Assembly: GCF_024594815.1 (NCBI RefSeq)
Contig: NZ_JANJOU010000012.1
Span: 1 to 64,000 of the forward strand
Direction of reading: 5' to 3'
Source: Roseomonas populi
GTDB lineage: Bacteria; Pseudomonadota; Alphaproteobacteria; Acetobacterales; Acetobacteraceae
Length of the DNA stretch: 64,000 bases
Position 1 is the first letter of the stretch. Each line of letters starts with the position of its first letter. A model generated the notes under the pieces. It had not been told where the DNA came from. It did no database searches and saw only the letters and a program-made list of their open reading frames with translations. The position numbers were made by a program, and so were the translations under genes. This document shows positions 1 to 8,746 of the stretch, one piece after another.

Positions 1-51
1 CGGCACAAGGGTTAATCAAGGGTGGGTGGTTCTGCGCTTCCCGTCTGTCCC

Positions 52-283
52 GGGGAGAGGAAGAAGGAATTCTTCCTCTCCCCGGCCCCCTCACCATCAT
101 CTTCTTCTTCGAGTTGGTCTGGTTCCGCGGGCGGTGCGCCTCGGGTCGATGACCCGAGGCGACTGCAAGGGCAGGATAAGACCCGCCGTAAGGCGCCACA
201 CTTCAAATCAGTCCGGCGGTAGCCCGATGCAGGTCCAGGAGGCTCAGCCTCCTGGCGGGGGTCCAGGGGGCGGAGCCCCCGGG
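52..283 (+). repeat. Four-hairpin dispersed element, copy 1
   Basis: This copy holds four inverted repeats in the order A-B-C-D. A (52-83) has a 14-bp perfect stem closed by GGAA. B (138-160) has a 10-bp stem with a GAT loop. C (235-255) is a near-perfect dyad, and D (263-283) is a G-run/C-run stem with one mismatch. The same order and spacing recur at 12051 and 37563, and in reverse at 16526. C and D overlap the 3' end of the neighbouring ABC transporter gene, which reads on the other strand. Function is unknown; terminator, mobile palindromic element or structured RNA are all possible. Confidence 0.85.
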
Positions 284-3225
284 GGTTGGCGGGAACGGCG
301 TGCCGGGCCTGCGGCGGCCTGCCAGCGGGCTTCTTCCGCGAACTGGCGGGCGAAGAGGCCGTCCTTGCGCCGGATCAGGTCGTCGAAGCTGCCGCTCTCG
401 GCGATGCGGCCGCTGTCCAGCACGATGATGCGGTCCGCGTGGCGGATGGTGGAGAGGCGGTGGGCGATGACGAGGCGCGTGGCCGAGACGGTGCGTATGG
501 CGCGCATGGTGGCGCGCTGGGTGACGTTGTCGAGGGCGCTGGTGGCCTCGTCCAGGATCATCAGGGCGGGTTTCTGCAGCAGGGCGCGGGCGAGGAGGAG
601 GCGCTGGGCCTGGCCGCCGGAGAGGACGCGGCTGGCGTCGGTCAGCACGGTCTCCAGGCCCATGGGCATGGCGCGGATGTCGGCGGCGAGGGCAGCGGAT
701 TCGAGCGCGGCCCAGACGGCGGCGTCGTTGGCGGGGGTCAGGCCGCGCACGGCGTCCCGGATGCTGCCGGGGGGGACGCGGCCGGATTGCAGGACGGTGG
801 CGACCTGCTGGCGCAGCACGCCGAGGTCCAGGCCGCGGATGTCGTGGCCGTCCATGAAGATGGCGCCGCTGGCGGGCTGCTCCAGCCCGAGGAGGAGGCG
901 GACGAGGGTGGACTTGCCGGCGCCGGAGCGGCCGACGATCGCGACGAACTCGCCGGGCTCCACCCGCAGGCTGAGGCCGGAGAAGATCCAGGGGTCGGCG
1001 GGGCCGTAGCGGAAGGCGAGGTTGGAGAGCTCCAGCGCGCCGCTGAGGCGGCCGGGGTCCACGCGGCCCCCCTCGCTCTCCGGCAGGGATTCCAGCAGGG
1101 GCTGGGCGAAGCGCCGGGTGGGCATCAGGAACCAAAGCGAGAAGACGGTCTTGGCGAGCTGCGTGCCGGAGCCGGCCATCAGGCCGTAGGCCGAGAGGAA
1201 GGTCATGACGGAGGAGATAGAGGGGGGCGGCTGCCCGGGCTCGACGCGCTGGAGAAGGGCGATGACGAGGAAGGCGGCGGCGGTGGAGAGGACGGCGAAG
1301 CCGGCCGCGAAGGCGTCGTAGCCGTTGCCCACGCGCCGCGCGGCGGCCAGGCGGGCGCGCATGCCGGCGAAGCGGGCGGCCCAGACGGCGCCGGCGCGGT
1401 GCTCGGCGCCCGCCAGGCGCAGCTTCACGAGCCCGGAGACGATCTGGAAGACCATGGCGTCGGCGAGGCCCGACAGCGCCTCGCCGCTCGCGAAGGCGCG
1501 CGCCTGCAGCCAGCCCGCGAGGTTGGCCGCGAGGATCTGCAGGAGGAGCAGGCCGAGGCCGATCGCCGCCGCGAGGGGCTGCGACAGCAGCATCAGCGTG
1601 CCGGCGGAGAGGATGACGGAAACGGCGGAGATCGCGGCGAAGGAGAAGGCGCGGAGCTGCGCGGCGAGGGAGATGGCGGAGGCCGCGCGCCCGGCGGTCT
1701 CGCCCACCGTCTGGCGGGAGAGGATGGAGAGGGGGAGGCGGATCACGCGGTCCCAGATCGCGGCGTGCAGGGCGGGGCCGGCGCGGGCCTCAATGCGCTG
1801 GCGCGCGATCTCGCCGCCCAGGCGCGTGGCCCAGGCGACGGCGGCGACGAGGGCCATGGCGAGGCCGAGCTGGGCCAGTTCCGGCAGGTGGCCGCCGGGG
1901 ATGAGCAGGGTGAAGGCGACGCCGGTGGCCAGCGGCACGGCCTGGCCGAGGGCCGCGCCGATCAGCATGGTGACGAAGATGGCCGCCACGTCGCCGCCCG
2001 CGCGCCGCATCCCGGCGCCGACGAGGTCGGAGAGGGTGAGAGACTTGCGGGGCAGCGGGAGGATCGGGGCCTGGGCTTCCCGCGAGAGGGTGCGGGCCGT
2101 GGCGGGGTCCAGCCGCGCGCCGCCCGGGCGTTCGGGGGTGACGAGGCGGTGGCCGCGCCCGTCCGGCAGCAGGCCGACGGTGGCGCCGTCGGGCCGGGTG
2201 ACGAAGAGGGGGCCTTGGTCCTCCTCCCACCAGTTTCCTTCGAGATGGGCGGGGCGGAGGCGCAGGCCGGAGGCGCGGGCCAGCTCCTCCAGCGAGGAGG
2301 AGGCGTCCACGTCGGTGCTGCGGACGCGGACGAGGCGGCGGGCGCGGAGGCCGAAATGCGCGGCGACGGCGCGGAACACCGGCATCAGCGGGTCGGCGTT
2401 CGCGGGCTCGGGGCGCTCCACGGGGTTGCCGAGGATGGCGGCGAAGGCGGCGCGCCCGTCGGCCCCGGCCTCCTCGTCGCGCTCCTCCCGCAGGCGGCGG
2501 CGGTTCAGCTCGTCGGCGGCGTCGAGGGCGAGGGCGGCGGGCAGGGCGTCCAGCAGGGCGTCGTTAAGGGCGGCGAGGCCGGGCTCCCATTCCGGGTCGG
2601 CCAGCGCCACCTCGGCCGCGAGGGGCTGGATGCTGCCCTTGCCGGAGACAAGCCAGGACCCGGCGGGCAGGGGGAGGAGGCCGCGCACGGGTTCCAGGCC
2701 CAGCAGCAGCCAGCCATCGCCGTTGATCCGGGCCCAGGCGGGGGCGCCCCGCGCGGCGATCACGAGGCCGGCGGGAGGGTAGAGCGTGCCCATGCCGCCG
2801 GAGACGGGGATGTCCACGCGCGGGCGGGGGGACATGGGGCGGGCGAGGCCGGAGGCGAGGGCCTGGGCCCAGCCTTCCAGCGCGGCGGCCAGGCGGGGGG
2901 CGGCCTCCTCCCCTTCGGGCAGGGGCAGCAGGCGGGTGTCGGCGCCACCCACGGCGAGGAGGCTGGCGCCCGTGAGGGCGGTGCCGACGCCGCAGATCAT
3001 CCCGCCGGCGCGGATCGTGCCGATGTAGCGGCGCGGCCCCTCGGTGGCCGGGGGGCGCGGGGGGAGGGCGGCGAAGAGGGTGACGGTGCCGGCGGCGACG
3101 ATCCAGCGGATGGAGGGGTCGTCCAGCAGCAGCGGCGCGTGGGCGGGCAGGGGGATGGGCTGGGGGGGCGGCGAGGCCTCGGCCAGGGCCTGGAGCGGCA
3201 GGGGGGGCGCGATGTCGTCGGGCAC
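244..3225 (-). CDS. NHLP-type export ABC transporter, permease/ATPase without peptidase
   Basis: This is a 993-residue inner-membrane ABC exporter of the NHLP/NHLM bacteriocin-export family (the second, peptidase-less ABC protein). The first ~380 residues form a soluble domain with no C39 cysteine motif. A transmembrane domain follows, then an ATPase domain with Walker A GRSGAGKST, signature LSGGQAQR and Walker B LMILDEATSALD. The GTG start lies 3 nt after the stop of the peptidase-transporter gene, so the two are co-transcribed and probably act as partners. The C-terminal tail, rich in Pro and Gly, is encoded by hairpins C and D of a dispersed repeat, and the stop codon sits inside hairpin C; the ancestral protein probably ended earlier. 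The family call is confident. The cargo is not shown directly. Confidence 0.9.
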   Translation of the reverse strand: MPDDIAPPLPLQALAEASPPPQPIPLPAHAPLLLDDPSIRWIVAAGTVTLFAALPPRPPATEGPRRYIGTIRAGGMICGVGTALTGASLLAVGGADTRLLPLPEGEEAAPRLAAALEGWAQALASGLARPMSPRPRVDIPVSGGMGTLYPPAGLVIAARGAPAWARINGDGWLLLGLEPVRGLLPLPAGSWLVSGKGSIQPLAAEVALADPEWEPGLAALNDALLDALPAALALDAADELNRRRLREERDEEAGADGRAAFAAILGNPVERPEPANADPLMPVFRAVAAHFGLRARRLVRVRSTDVDASSSLEELARASGLRLRPAHLEGNWWEEDQGPLFVTRPDGATVGLLPDGRGHRLVTPERPGGARLDPATARTLSREAQAPILPLPRKSLTLSDLVGAGMRRAGGDVAAIFVTMLIGAALGQAVPLATGVAFTLLIPGGHLPELAQLGLAMALVAAVAWATRLGGEIARQRIEARAGPALHAAIWDRVIRLPLSILSRQTVGETAGRAASAISLAAQLRAFSFAAISAVSVILSAGTLMLLSQPLAAAIGLGLLLLQILAANLAGWLQARAFASGEALSGLADAMVFQIVSGLVKLRLAGAEHRAGAVWAARFAGMRARLAAARRVGNGYDAFAAGFAVLSTAAAFLVIALLQRVEPGQPPPSISSVMTFLSAYGLMAGSGTQLAKTVFSLWFLMPTRRFAQPLLESLPESEGGRVDPGRLSGALELSNLAFRYGPADPWIFSGLSLRVEPGEFVAIVGRSGAGKSTLVRLLLGLEQPASGAIFMDGHDIRGLDLGVLRQQVATVLQSGRVPPGSIRDAVRGLTPANDAAVWAALESAALAADIRAMPMGLETVLTDASRVLSGGQAQRLLLARALLQKPALMILDEATSALDNVTQRATMRAIRTVSATRLVIAHRLSTIRHADRIIVLDSGRIAESGSFDDLIRRKDGLFARQFAEEARWQAAAGPARRSRQPPGAPPPGPPPGG

Positions 3226-3228
3226 GGC

Positions 3229-5418
3229 TCAGCCACTCGCCAGCATGGTGCGGAAGGGGCCGGGGGCGGCGGCGAGCTCCTCGGGGTGGCCGCGCTGCAC
3301 GATGCGGCCCGCCTCCATCACGATCACCTCGTCGCAGTCCCGCACCAGGGCGAGGCGGTGGGCGATGACGACCATGGTGCAGCCGCGCCGGCGCAGGTTG
3401 GCCATGACGGCGGCCTCCGTCCGGTTGTCGAGCGCGGCCGTCGCCTCGTCCAGCACGAGCACTGCGGGGTCGGTGACGATGGCGCGGGCGAGTTCCATGC
3501 GCGCGCGCTGGCCGCCGGACAGGTTGCGCCCTTCCTCGGCCACGGGGGCGGCGTAGCCGCCGCGGCGGGCGAGGATCTCGTCGTGAATCATCGCGTCCTG
3601 CGCGGCCTCGACCAGGCGCTCGTCCGCCAGGGTCGGGTCCCACATGGCGATGTTGTCGCGCACCGTTCCGTCGAAGAGGTAGCCCTGCTGGTCCATGACC
3701 GAGACCTCGCGCCGAAGCTCCGCGCGGGGGATCCCCTCGATCGGGCGGCCATCGATCAGCACCTCGCCGGACCAGGGGCGGTAGAGGCCGGCGACCAGGA
3801 GGGCGAGGGTGGACTTGCCGGAGCCGGAGCCGCCGACGATGCCGAGGCGGCGGCCGGGTTGCAGGGTGAGGGAGACGCCGTCCAGCAGGGGTGGGGCGAG
3901 GCGGCTGTGGCCGAAGACGACGTTCCGCAGCTCCACATGGCCGCCCAGGCGCGCGCCTGAGAGGCGGGCGGGCGAGGCCTCGGGCGAGGCGGCGAATTCC
4001 GGCGCCAGCGGGTGGTGCAGCGTGTCCTCCAGCAGGGTGAGGTTCGCCTTCGCGTCCTGCATCTGGGTGGCGACGCCGACGAGCTGGGCGACCGGGCCCA
4101 TGAAGCCGGCCGTGAGCGCCTGGAAGGCGACGAGCTGGCCGACGGTCATCGTGCCTTCCATGATGCGGCGCCCGCCGAGGACGAGCACGGCGGCGGAGGC
4201 GAGGATGGCGATGAAGGCGGGCAGCCCCTCCAGCAGGGCGCGGCGCAGGGCCAAGCGCTGAGTGACGTTGGCGGCGCTGGCCCGCGTGCCCGCAAGCTGG
4301 GCGAGGAGCAGGTCCTCGCCGCCCGAGGCGCGGTAGGTCTCGATCATCCGCAGCCCGCCGCGGGCCAGCCCTTCCGTGCGCAGGCTGCGGGAGAGGAGGC
4401 GCCCGTTGTCGTCGCTGAGCGAGCGGCCGAGGGCGGCGAGGGCGGCGAGGTTGACGGCGGCGGCCAGCACCACGACGCCCGCCAGCAGCGGATCGTAGAG
4501 CAGCATGGCGGCGGCATAGGCCAGCGCCGTGACGAGGCCGAGCAGGCCGCGGCCGACATCGCCGGAGACGAGGCGCGCGACGCGGTCGTTCAGCGCCACG
4601 CGCCCGGCGATGTCGCCGGGGTGGCGCTGGGCGAAGAAGGCGACGGGCAGTTGCGTCAGGCGATCGAGGAAGGCGGCGGAGCCGGAGACGGAGAGACGCG
4701 TTTCCAGCCGCAGCAGCAGGTTGAGCTGCAGCCAGGTGATGAGTCCCATGATGAGGGCGGTGCCGGCCATGCCCCAGAGCAGCGGTTCCAGCCAGGTGTC
4801 GAAGCGGCCCACCAGCACGTCGTCCACGAAGACCTGGGAGAAGGCGGGGACGAGGAGCGCGGGGATCGTCATCAGCAGGCTGAGGCCGAGGAGGAAGCCG
4901 AAGGCAGCGCCGTTGCCCCGTAGGCGGCGGAGGATGCCGCGGAGCGCCCGCGGGCGCTCCCCGCCGCGGCGGAAGCCCTCGCCGGGGCGGAGGGAGAGGA
5001 CGACGCCGGTGAGGTTGCGGTCCAGCTCCTCCGCCGTGACGCGGCGGGGGCCGGTGGCGGGGTCGTTGATGCGGGCGCCTGCGCGGTCCACGCCCTCCAC
5101 CACCACGAAGTGGTTCATGCCCCAGTGGGCGATGAGCGGCATGGCCATGCCCGGGAGGTCGGCGGGCTCCACCCGGTAGGCCTCCACCGCCAGGCCGTAC
5201 CCCGATGCCGCGGCGGCGACGTGGCTGGCGCGGCTGCCGTCCCGCGAGACGCCGCAGGCGGCGCGCAGCTCCTCCAGCGGGACCCAACGGCCGAAGTGGC
5301 CGAGCACGATGCCGAGGGCGGCGGCGCCGCATTCGGACGCTTCCATCTGAAGGAGCGTCGGCGTGCGTGCCCGCCCGGCACGGGGGCGCGGCGGGGCCGC
5401 GGCGGCAGTGGCGCTCAA
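3229..5418 (-). CDS. NHLP-type peptidase-containing ABC exporter
   Basis: This 729-residue exporter combines an N-terminal C39 peptidase, a six-helix membrane domain and an ATPase. The peptidase active site looks intact: Q24 and C30 in LLQMEASECG, H103 in GMNHFVVV and D119 in NDPATG. ATPase motifs are GGSGSGKST, LSGGQRAR and VLVLDEATAALD. C39 peptidases cut leader peptides after a Gly-Gly pair while the cargo is exported, so this protein should process as well as transport. The start is a TTG overlapping the stop of the HlyD-type gene by four bases, which supports one transcript. An RTX protein with a double-glycine leader is encoded at the head of the same gene run. Confidence 0.93.
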   Translation of the reverse strand: MSATAAAAPPRPRAGRARTPTLLQMEASECGAAALGIVLGHFGRWVPLEELRAACGVSRDGSRASHVAAAASGYGLAVEAYRVEPADLPGMAMPLIAHWGMNHFVVVEGVDRAGARINDPATGPRRVTAEELDRNLTGVVLSLRPGEGFRRGGERPRALRGILRRLRGNGAAFGFLLGLSLLMTIPALLVPAFSQVFVDDVLVGRFDTWLEPLLWGMAGTALIMGLITWLQLNLLLRLETRLSVSGSAAFLDRLTQLPVAFFAQRHPGDIAGRVALNDRVARLVSGDVGRGLLGLVTALAYAAAMLLYDPLLAGVVVLAAAVNLAALAALGRSLSDDNGRLLSRSLRTEGLARGGLRMIETYRASGGEDLLLAQLAGTRASAANVTQRLALRRALLEGLPAFIAILASAAVLVLGGRRIMEGTMTVGQLVAFQALTAGFMGPVAQLVGVATQMQDAKANLTLLEDTLHHPLAPEFAASPEASPARLSGARLGGHVELRNVVFGHSRLAPPLLDGVSLTLQPGRRLGIVGGSGSGKSTLALLVAGLYRPWSGEVLIDGRPIEGIPRAELRREVSVMDQQGYLFDGTVRDNIAMWDPTLADERLVEAAQDAMIHDEILARRGGYAAPVAEEGRNLSGGQRARMELARAIVTDPAVLVLDEATAALDNRTEAAVMANLRRRGCTMVVIAHRLALVRDCDEVIVMEAGRIVQRGHPEELAAAPGPFRTMLASG

Positions 5419-6704
5419 GGCGCCGCGGCCTCGGCGTTGCGGGTGAGCCAGCCCCGCACGGCGGGGAAGGCGAGGCCGATGAGGCGGACGGAGCGGACGG
5501 TGATGTCGGCGCCCGCGAGGGTGCCGGATTCGATGGGGAAGTCCGGCCCGGTGGCGGTGGACCAGCGCAGCCCGCTGCGCGTGGCGGGATCGGGGGAGAG
5601 CGCGACCTCCACCTCGAAGGGCGCGCCGAGATCGGTGGTGAAGCTCCGCACGAGCTGGTCGTTCTGAAGGGTCCGCAGAAGCCCCGCGGAGGAGGAGGGG
5701 GCGTGGGCGACGCGGGTGATGCGGCCGTGAATGAAGCCGTCCTCCTCCCGCCGGGTGGAGGAGGGGGAGACCTCCACCTCCAGCCCGGGGGCGAGGCGCT
5801 TGCCATCCTGCGCGGTGACGTAGACCACGGCCACCAGCGCGCCGGCGCCGCCCTCCGGGTCGCGCTCGATCGTCAGCAGGGCGGTGCCGCGCTGCACCAC
5901 CTGGCCGTCATTCGCCTTCTGCTCCACCACCGTGCCGGAATAGGGGGCGAGCACCTCGCCCAGGCGGCCGAGGCGGGCGCGGAGGGCCTCCACCTGGCGC
6001 GTCGTCTCGTCCACGCGCCGCTCGGCCTCCAGCGCCTCGCGCTCCTGCTGGGTGCGCTTCAGGGCCTGGTCGAGCACGAGCTGCTCCCGCTCGTTGCGGG
6101 AGGAGGCCATCTGCTCGCGCACCTGGAAGACCTCGACCCGGGCATAGAGGGCGCGGTCGCGGTTGATGAGGTTCTGCTGCATCAGCCCGCGCATCACCTC
6201 CTCGCGCTGGGTCATCATGCCCAGGCGCTCCTCCAGCATCCGCAGGTTGCCGGCGAGGGCCGCGTCCCGCGCGGTGCGGAAGGCCTCGGCCGCCGCCGTC
6301 TCGCGCCCGTGGAAGGCGCGCAGCTCGGCGCGGTGGCGCAGGGCGTCGGCGGCCTGGCCTTCCGCCAGGGCGAGCTGGAGGCGGATCTCGGACTGGTCCA
6401 CCGCCGCGATGGACTGGCCGGCCCGGATGCGGTCGCCCGGGCGGACGAGGAGGCGGTCGATGCGGCCATCCGTGTCCGCCACGATGTCCACCACGCCGCC
6501 GGAGGGCAGCAGGATGCCCCGCCCCGTGACCTTCAGCGGCACGTTCACGAGGCAGGCCCAGACGAGCCCGATGACGGCGAGGGCGAGGAGCGCCCCGCCG
6601 ACCGCCCAGGTCCAGGGGCGCATGACGCGGAGGGGTTCGTCGTAGCGGTCCGGGGCCGCGGCCTCGGCGACGGCCTGGCGGCGGAACAGGGGAGGCGTGG
6701 ACAT
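5415..6704 (-). CDS. HlyD-family periplasmic adaptor of NHLP export system
   Basis: This 429-residue membrane-fusion protein should link the inner-membrane exporters to an outer-membrane channel. It has a short cytoplasmic N-terminus, one membrane segment near residues 33-53 (VGGALLALAVIGLVWACLV), a biotinyl-lipoyl-like half (GRGILLPSGGVVDIVADTDG), a long alpha-helical hairpin rich in Arg, Glu and Gln, and the returning lipoyl half (APYSGTVVEQKANDGQVVQ). It is upstream of, and overlaps, the peptidase-exporter gene. No TolC-like outer-membrane gene is nearby, so the channel must be encoded elsewhere. The 198-bp gap before it contains a strong hairpin, so its level may differ from that of the RTX gene. 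Confidence 0.9.
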   Translation of the reverse strand: MSTPPLFRRQAVAEAAAPDRYDEPLRVMRPWTWAVGGALLALAVIGLVWACLVNVPLKVTGRGILLPSGGVVDIVADTDGRIDRLLVRPGDRIRAGQSIAAVDQSEIRLQLALAEGQAADALRHRAELRAFHGRETAAAEAFRTARDAALAGNLRMLEERLGMMTQREEVMRGLMQQNLINRDRALYARVEVFQVREQMASSRNEREQLVLDQALKRTQQEREALEAERRVDETTRQVEALRARLGRLGEVLAPYSGTVVEQKANDGQVVQRGTALLTIERDPEGGAGALVAVVYVTAQDGKRLAPGLEVEVSPSSTRREEDGFIHGRITRVAHAPSSSAGLLRTLQNDQLVRSFTTDLGAPFEVEVALSPDPATRSGLRWSTATGPDFPIESGTLAGADITVRSVRLIGLAFPAVRGWLTRNAEAAAP

Positions 6705-6860
6705 GCCGGGGTGTTCAACCTTGTTGGGAGAGCCCGGCGATCCTGGCCCCCTGCGTGACTATGCCTGCGCCGGAACGCTAAAGGAATGGTGGATACGTTC
6801 TGGTCAATCGCCCTGCCCCGGGTCTCTTCGAAGGCTCCGTGGCGGGGGAGCCTTCCCGGC

Positions 6861-6892
6861 CGGCGGGGCGGGATATGGGCCCCGCCCCGCCG
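6861..6892 (-). terminator. Strong GC hairpin between RTX gene and hlyD-like gene
   Basis: A perfect 12-bp stem (6861-6872 with 6881-6892) closes an 8-nt loop just after the RTX stop codon, in the direction of transcription. There is no clear U-tract, so it may slow or partly stop polymerase, or protect the RTX mRNA 3' end, rather than fully terminate. Confidence 0.55.
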
Positions 6893-6902
6893 GGCCCGCC
6901 GG

Positions 6903-7634
6903 TCAGGCCAGGCGAACCGTCTCCACGTTGTCGAAGCGCACCGTCTCGCCGCCGATGGTGATCTGGCCGCTGAAGGGCTGCGCCTCGCCCTGAGCGTTGA
7001 CGAAGAGGATGCTGCCGTTGCTCATCTCGGTCATCTGCAGCCCGGGGGTGTAGACCTGCAGGCCCTGCCGCAGGTCGGACATGGAGATGCCCGTCAGCGA
7101 CAGCGTGTCATGCCCGTTCCCGCCGTCGAAGTAGTCGTTCCCGCCGCCCAGGCCCCAGACGTAGGTGTCGTTGCCCTCGCCGCCCAGGGCGACATCCGAG
7201 GCGCGGTCGTTGTGGCCGCCGATCAGGGTGTCGTTGCCGGTATCGCCCTGGAGGTAGTCCGCGCCGTCGCCGCCGACGATGATGTCGTGGCCCGCGCCGC
7301 CGACCAGGGCGTCGTTGCCGGCATCGCCGAGGATGACGTCGTCGCCGTCGTTGCCCTCGATGTAGTCGTTGCCCGTGCCGCCGGCGGCGAAGTCGTTGCC
7401 CACGCCGGTGATGATCGTGTCGTCCCCGGCGTCGCCGTAGACCTCGTCGTTCCCCGCGCCGGCCTCGATGTAGTCATTGCCGCCGCGGCCTTCCGCGTAG
7501 TCGTTGCCGGCGCCGAGGATGATGGCGTCGGGCGCGTCGGTCCCGATCGTGAAGTCGCTGCCCTCCGTGCCCGTGACGTGGGCGCCGCCGACAGCCTTCC
7601 TGAGGGCGTCGGGGCCGAGGGGCTGCTGCGACAT
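6903..7634 (-). CDS. RTX calcium-binding protein with double-glycine leader
   Basis: This 243-residue acidic protein is mostly glycine/aspartate nonapeptide repeats of the RTX type (GGxGxDxhx), about 14 units between residues 41 and 175, such as GAGNDYAEG and GGNDYIEAG. Such repeats bind calcium outside the cell and fold there. The last ~65 residues are non-repetitive. Residues 6-17 (LGPDALRKAVGG) match the bacteriocin-leader pattern, with Leu at -12 and -7 and Gly-Gly at -2/-1, so cleavage after residue 17 is predicted. There is no Sec signal peptide and no toxin domain. The ATG has an AAGGA site nine bases upstream. It is the first gene before the adaptor and two exporters, and so a likely cargo. 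Alternatively it could be a typical type I substrate with an uncleaved C-terminal signal. Confidence 0.88.
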   Translation of the reverse strand: MSQQPLGPDALRKAVGGAHVTGTEGSDFTIGTDAPDAIILGAGNDYAEGRGGNDYIEAGAGNDEVYGDAGDDTIITGVGNDFAAGGTGNDYIEGNDGDDVILGDAGNDALVGGAGHDIIVGGDGADYLQGDTGNDTLIGGHNDRASDVALGGEGNDTYVWGLGGGNDYFDGGNGHDTLSLTGISMSDLRQGLQVYTPGLQMTEMSNGSILFVNAQGEAQPFSGQITIGGETVRFDNVETVRLA

Positions 7635-7704
7635 AAGGAATTTCCTTTAAGGTGACGGTTGCGCATCCATGCCGGTTGCGAGGGCCGTTGCCTATAGTGG
7701 AGCT

Positions 7705-7719
7705 ATCGATCTGATCGAT
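7705..7719. promoter_or_regulatory. Perfect 15-bp palindrome upstream of RTX gene
   Basis: The arms ATCGATC and GATCGAT flank a single T, about 70 bases before the RTX start codon. A TATAGG-like -10 candidate (minus strand) lies between the palindrome and the start codon. A dimeric regulator site is plausible. No regulator gene adjoins it. The rest of the ~370-bp divergent region towards the methyltransferase shows no further structure I can defend. Confidence 0.4.
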
Positions 7720-8005
7720 CGTTAACACCTATCGAACTGCCGGCCGGACGCGGCGCCTTTCCGCCGGAGGGGGCGGGCCGCTGGCGCCGCGCGGTTGCCC
7801 TGGCCGCCCCTGTCATGGAGCCGCAACGTTTCTGCCGGAATTCCGTCGCTGGCATGACCGCCCGTTCCGTGACACTTCGTCCAGCCGTCCAGAGACGGTT
7901 GGCGAAAGTGGCCCCGAGACGATCCCCTCCCCGCGCCCTGCCGCACGCCGCCTCGCGCCCGCCCAAGGGTTCCTGGGGCCCGGATATCGCTGAGGATCAC
8001 GAGAT

Positions 8006-8746
8006 TTGACGGACGGGAAACGGGCGGACAACGTCGCCCTTGCCTATGACGGCTGGGCGCCGGTCTACGACCTGGTCTTCGGGCCGGTGTTCCGCGAGGG
8101 GCGCCGCGTGGCGACGCAGGCAGCCGAGCGGGTCGGCGGGCGCATCCTGGAGGTGGGCGTGGGCACGGGGCTCTCGCTCGCCGGCTATCGGTGCGAGAAC
8201 ACGATCTTCGGGATGGACATCTCCGCCCCGATGCTCTGGAAGGCGCGCGGCCGCGTGGAGCGGCAGCGCCTGGGCCATGTCGGCGGCCTGGCCGTGATGG
8301 ATGCGGAGCGGCTGGCCTTCGCGGATGACAGCTTCGACGTGATCGTGGCGCAGTACGTCGTGACGGCCGTGCCGAACCCGGAGCGGGCGCTGGACGAGTT
8401 CCTCCGCGTTGTGCGGCCGGGCGGCGAGATCATCATCGCCACGCGCGTGGGCGCGGAGACGGGGCTGCGCGGCACGATCGAGCGGGCGTTGATGCCCGTG
8501 ACCAGCCGGCTGGGCTGGCGCACGGAGTTCCCCTGGAGCCGCTACGCGGACTGGATCGCCGGCGCCGCCGGCGCGCAGCTTCTCGAGCGGCGCCTGCTGC
8601 CGCCGCTCGGCCATTTCTCGCTTGTCCGCATCAGCAAGGACGGGCGGGAACCAGAGGCGGCCAACCTCATGGCCGGCACGGCCACGTCCACCGGCGGGGG
8701 GCCGGTGGCGCAGCGCATGGCCTCGTCACCCGAGAAGGATTCGTGA
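8006..8746 (+). CDS. PmtA-like phospholipid N-methyltransferase
   Basis: This 246-residue soluble class I SAM methyltransferase has the SAM-binding motif [10 protein letters not shown] near residues 49-58 and an acidic loop MDISAPML. The overall layout matches PmtA enzymes, which methylate phosphatidylethanolamine towards phosphatidylcholine at the membrane surface. The only fitting start is TTG, with GAGG ten bases upstream. The 3' end overlaps the next gene by one base, so a small membrane protein is co-translated. A clear paralogue is encoded at 39560-40258. Substrate is inferred from family resemblance and from neighbouring lipid enzymes; another lipid or quinone acceptor is possible. Confidence 0.75.
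   Translation: MTDGKRADNVALAYDGWAPVYDLVFGPVFREGRRVATQAAERVGGRILEVGVGTGLSLAGYRCENTIFGMDISAPMLWKARGRVERQRLGHVGGLAVMDAERLAFADDSFDVIVAQYVVTAVPNPERALDEFLRVVRPGGEIIIATRVGAETGLRGTIERALMPVTSRLGWRTEFPWSRYADWIAGAAGAQLLERRLLPPLGHFSLVRISKDGREPEAANLMAGTATSTGGGPVAQRMASSPEKDS

Noticed and set aside
286-3960. Very long plus-strand open frame (over 1200 codons) across the exporter genes
   Set aside because: It is antisense to two clear ABC transporter genes. Its translation is Gly/Ala/Glu-rich with no domain, a common artefact of GC-rich third positions.
2564-5806. Long minus-strand frame spanning two exporter genes
   Set aside because: It lies in a different frame of the same strand as the real genes. The translation is Pro/Arg-rich and crosses gene boundaries.
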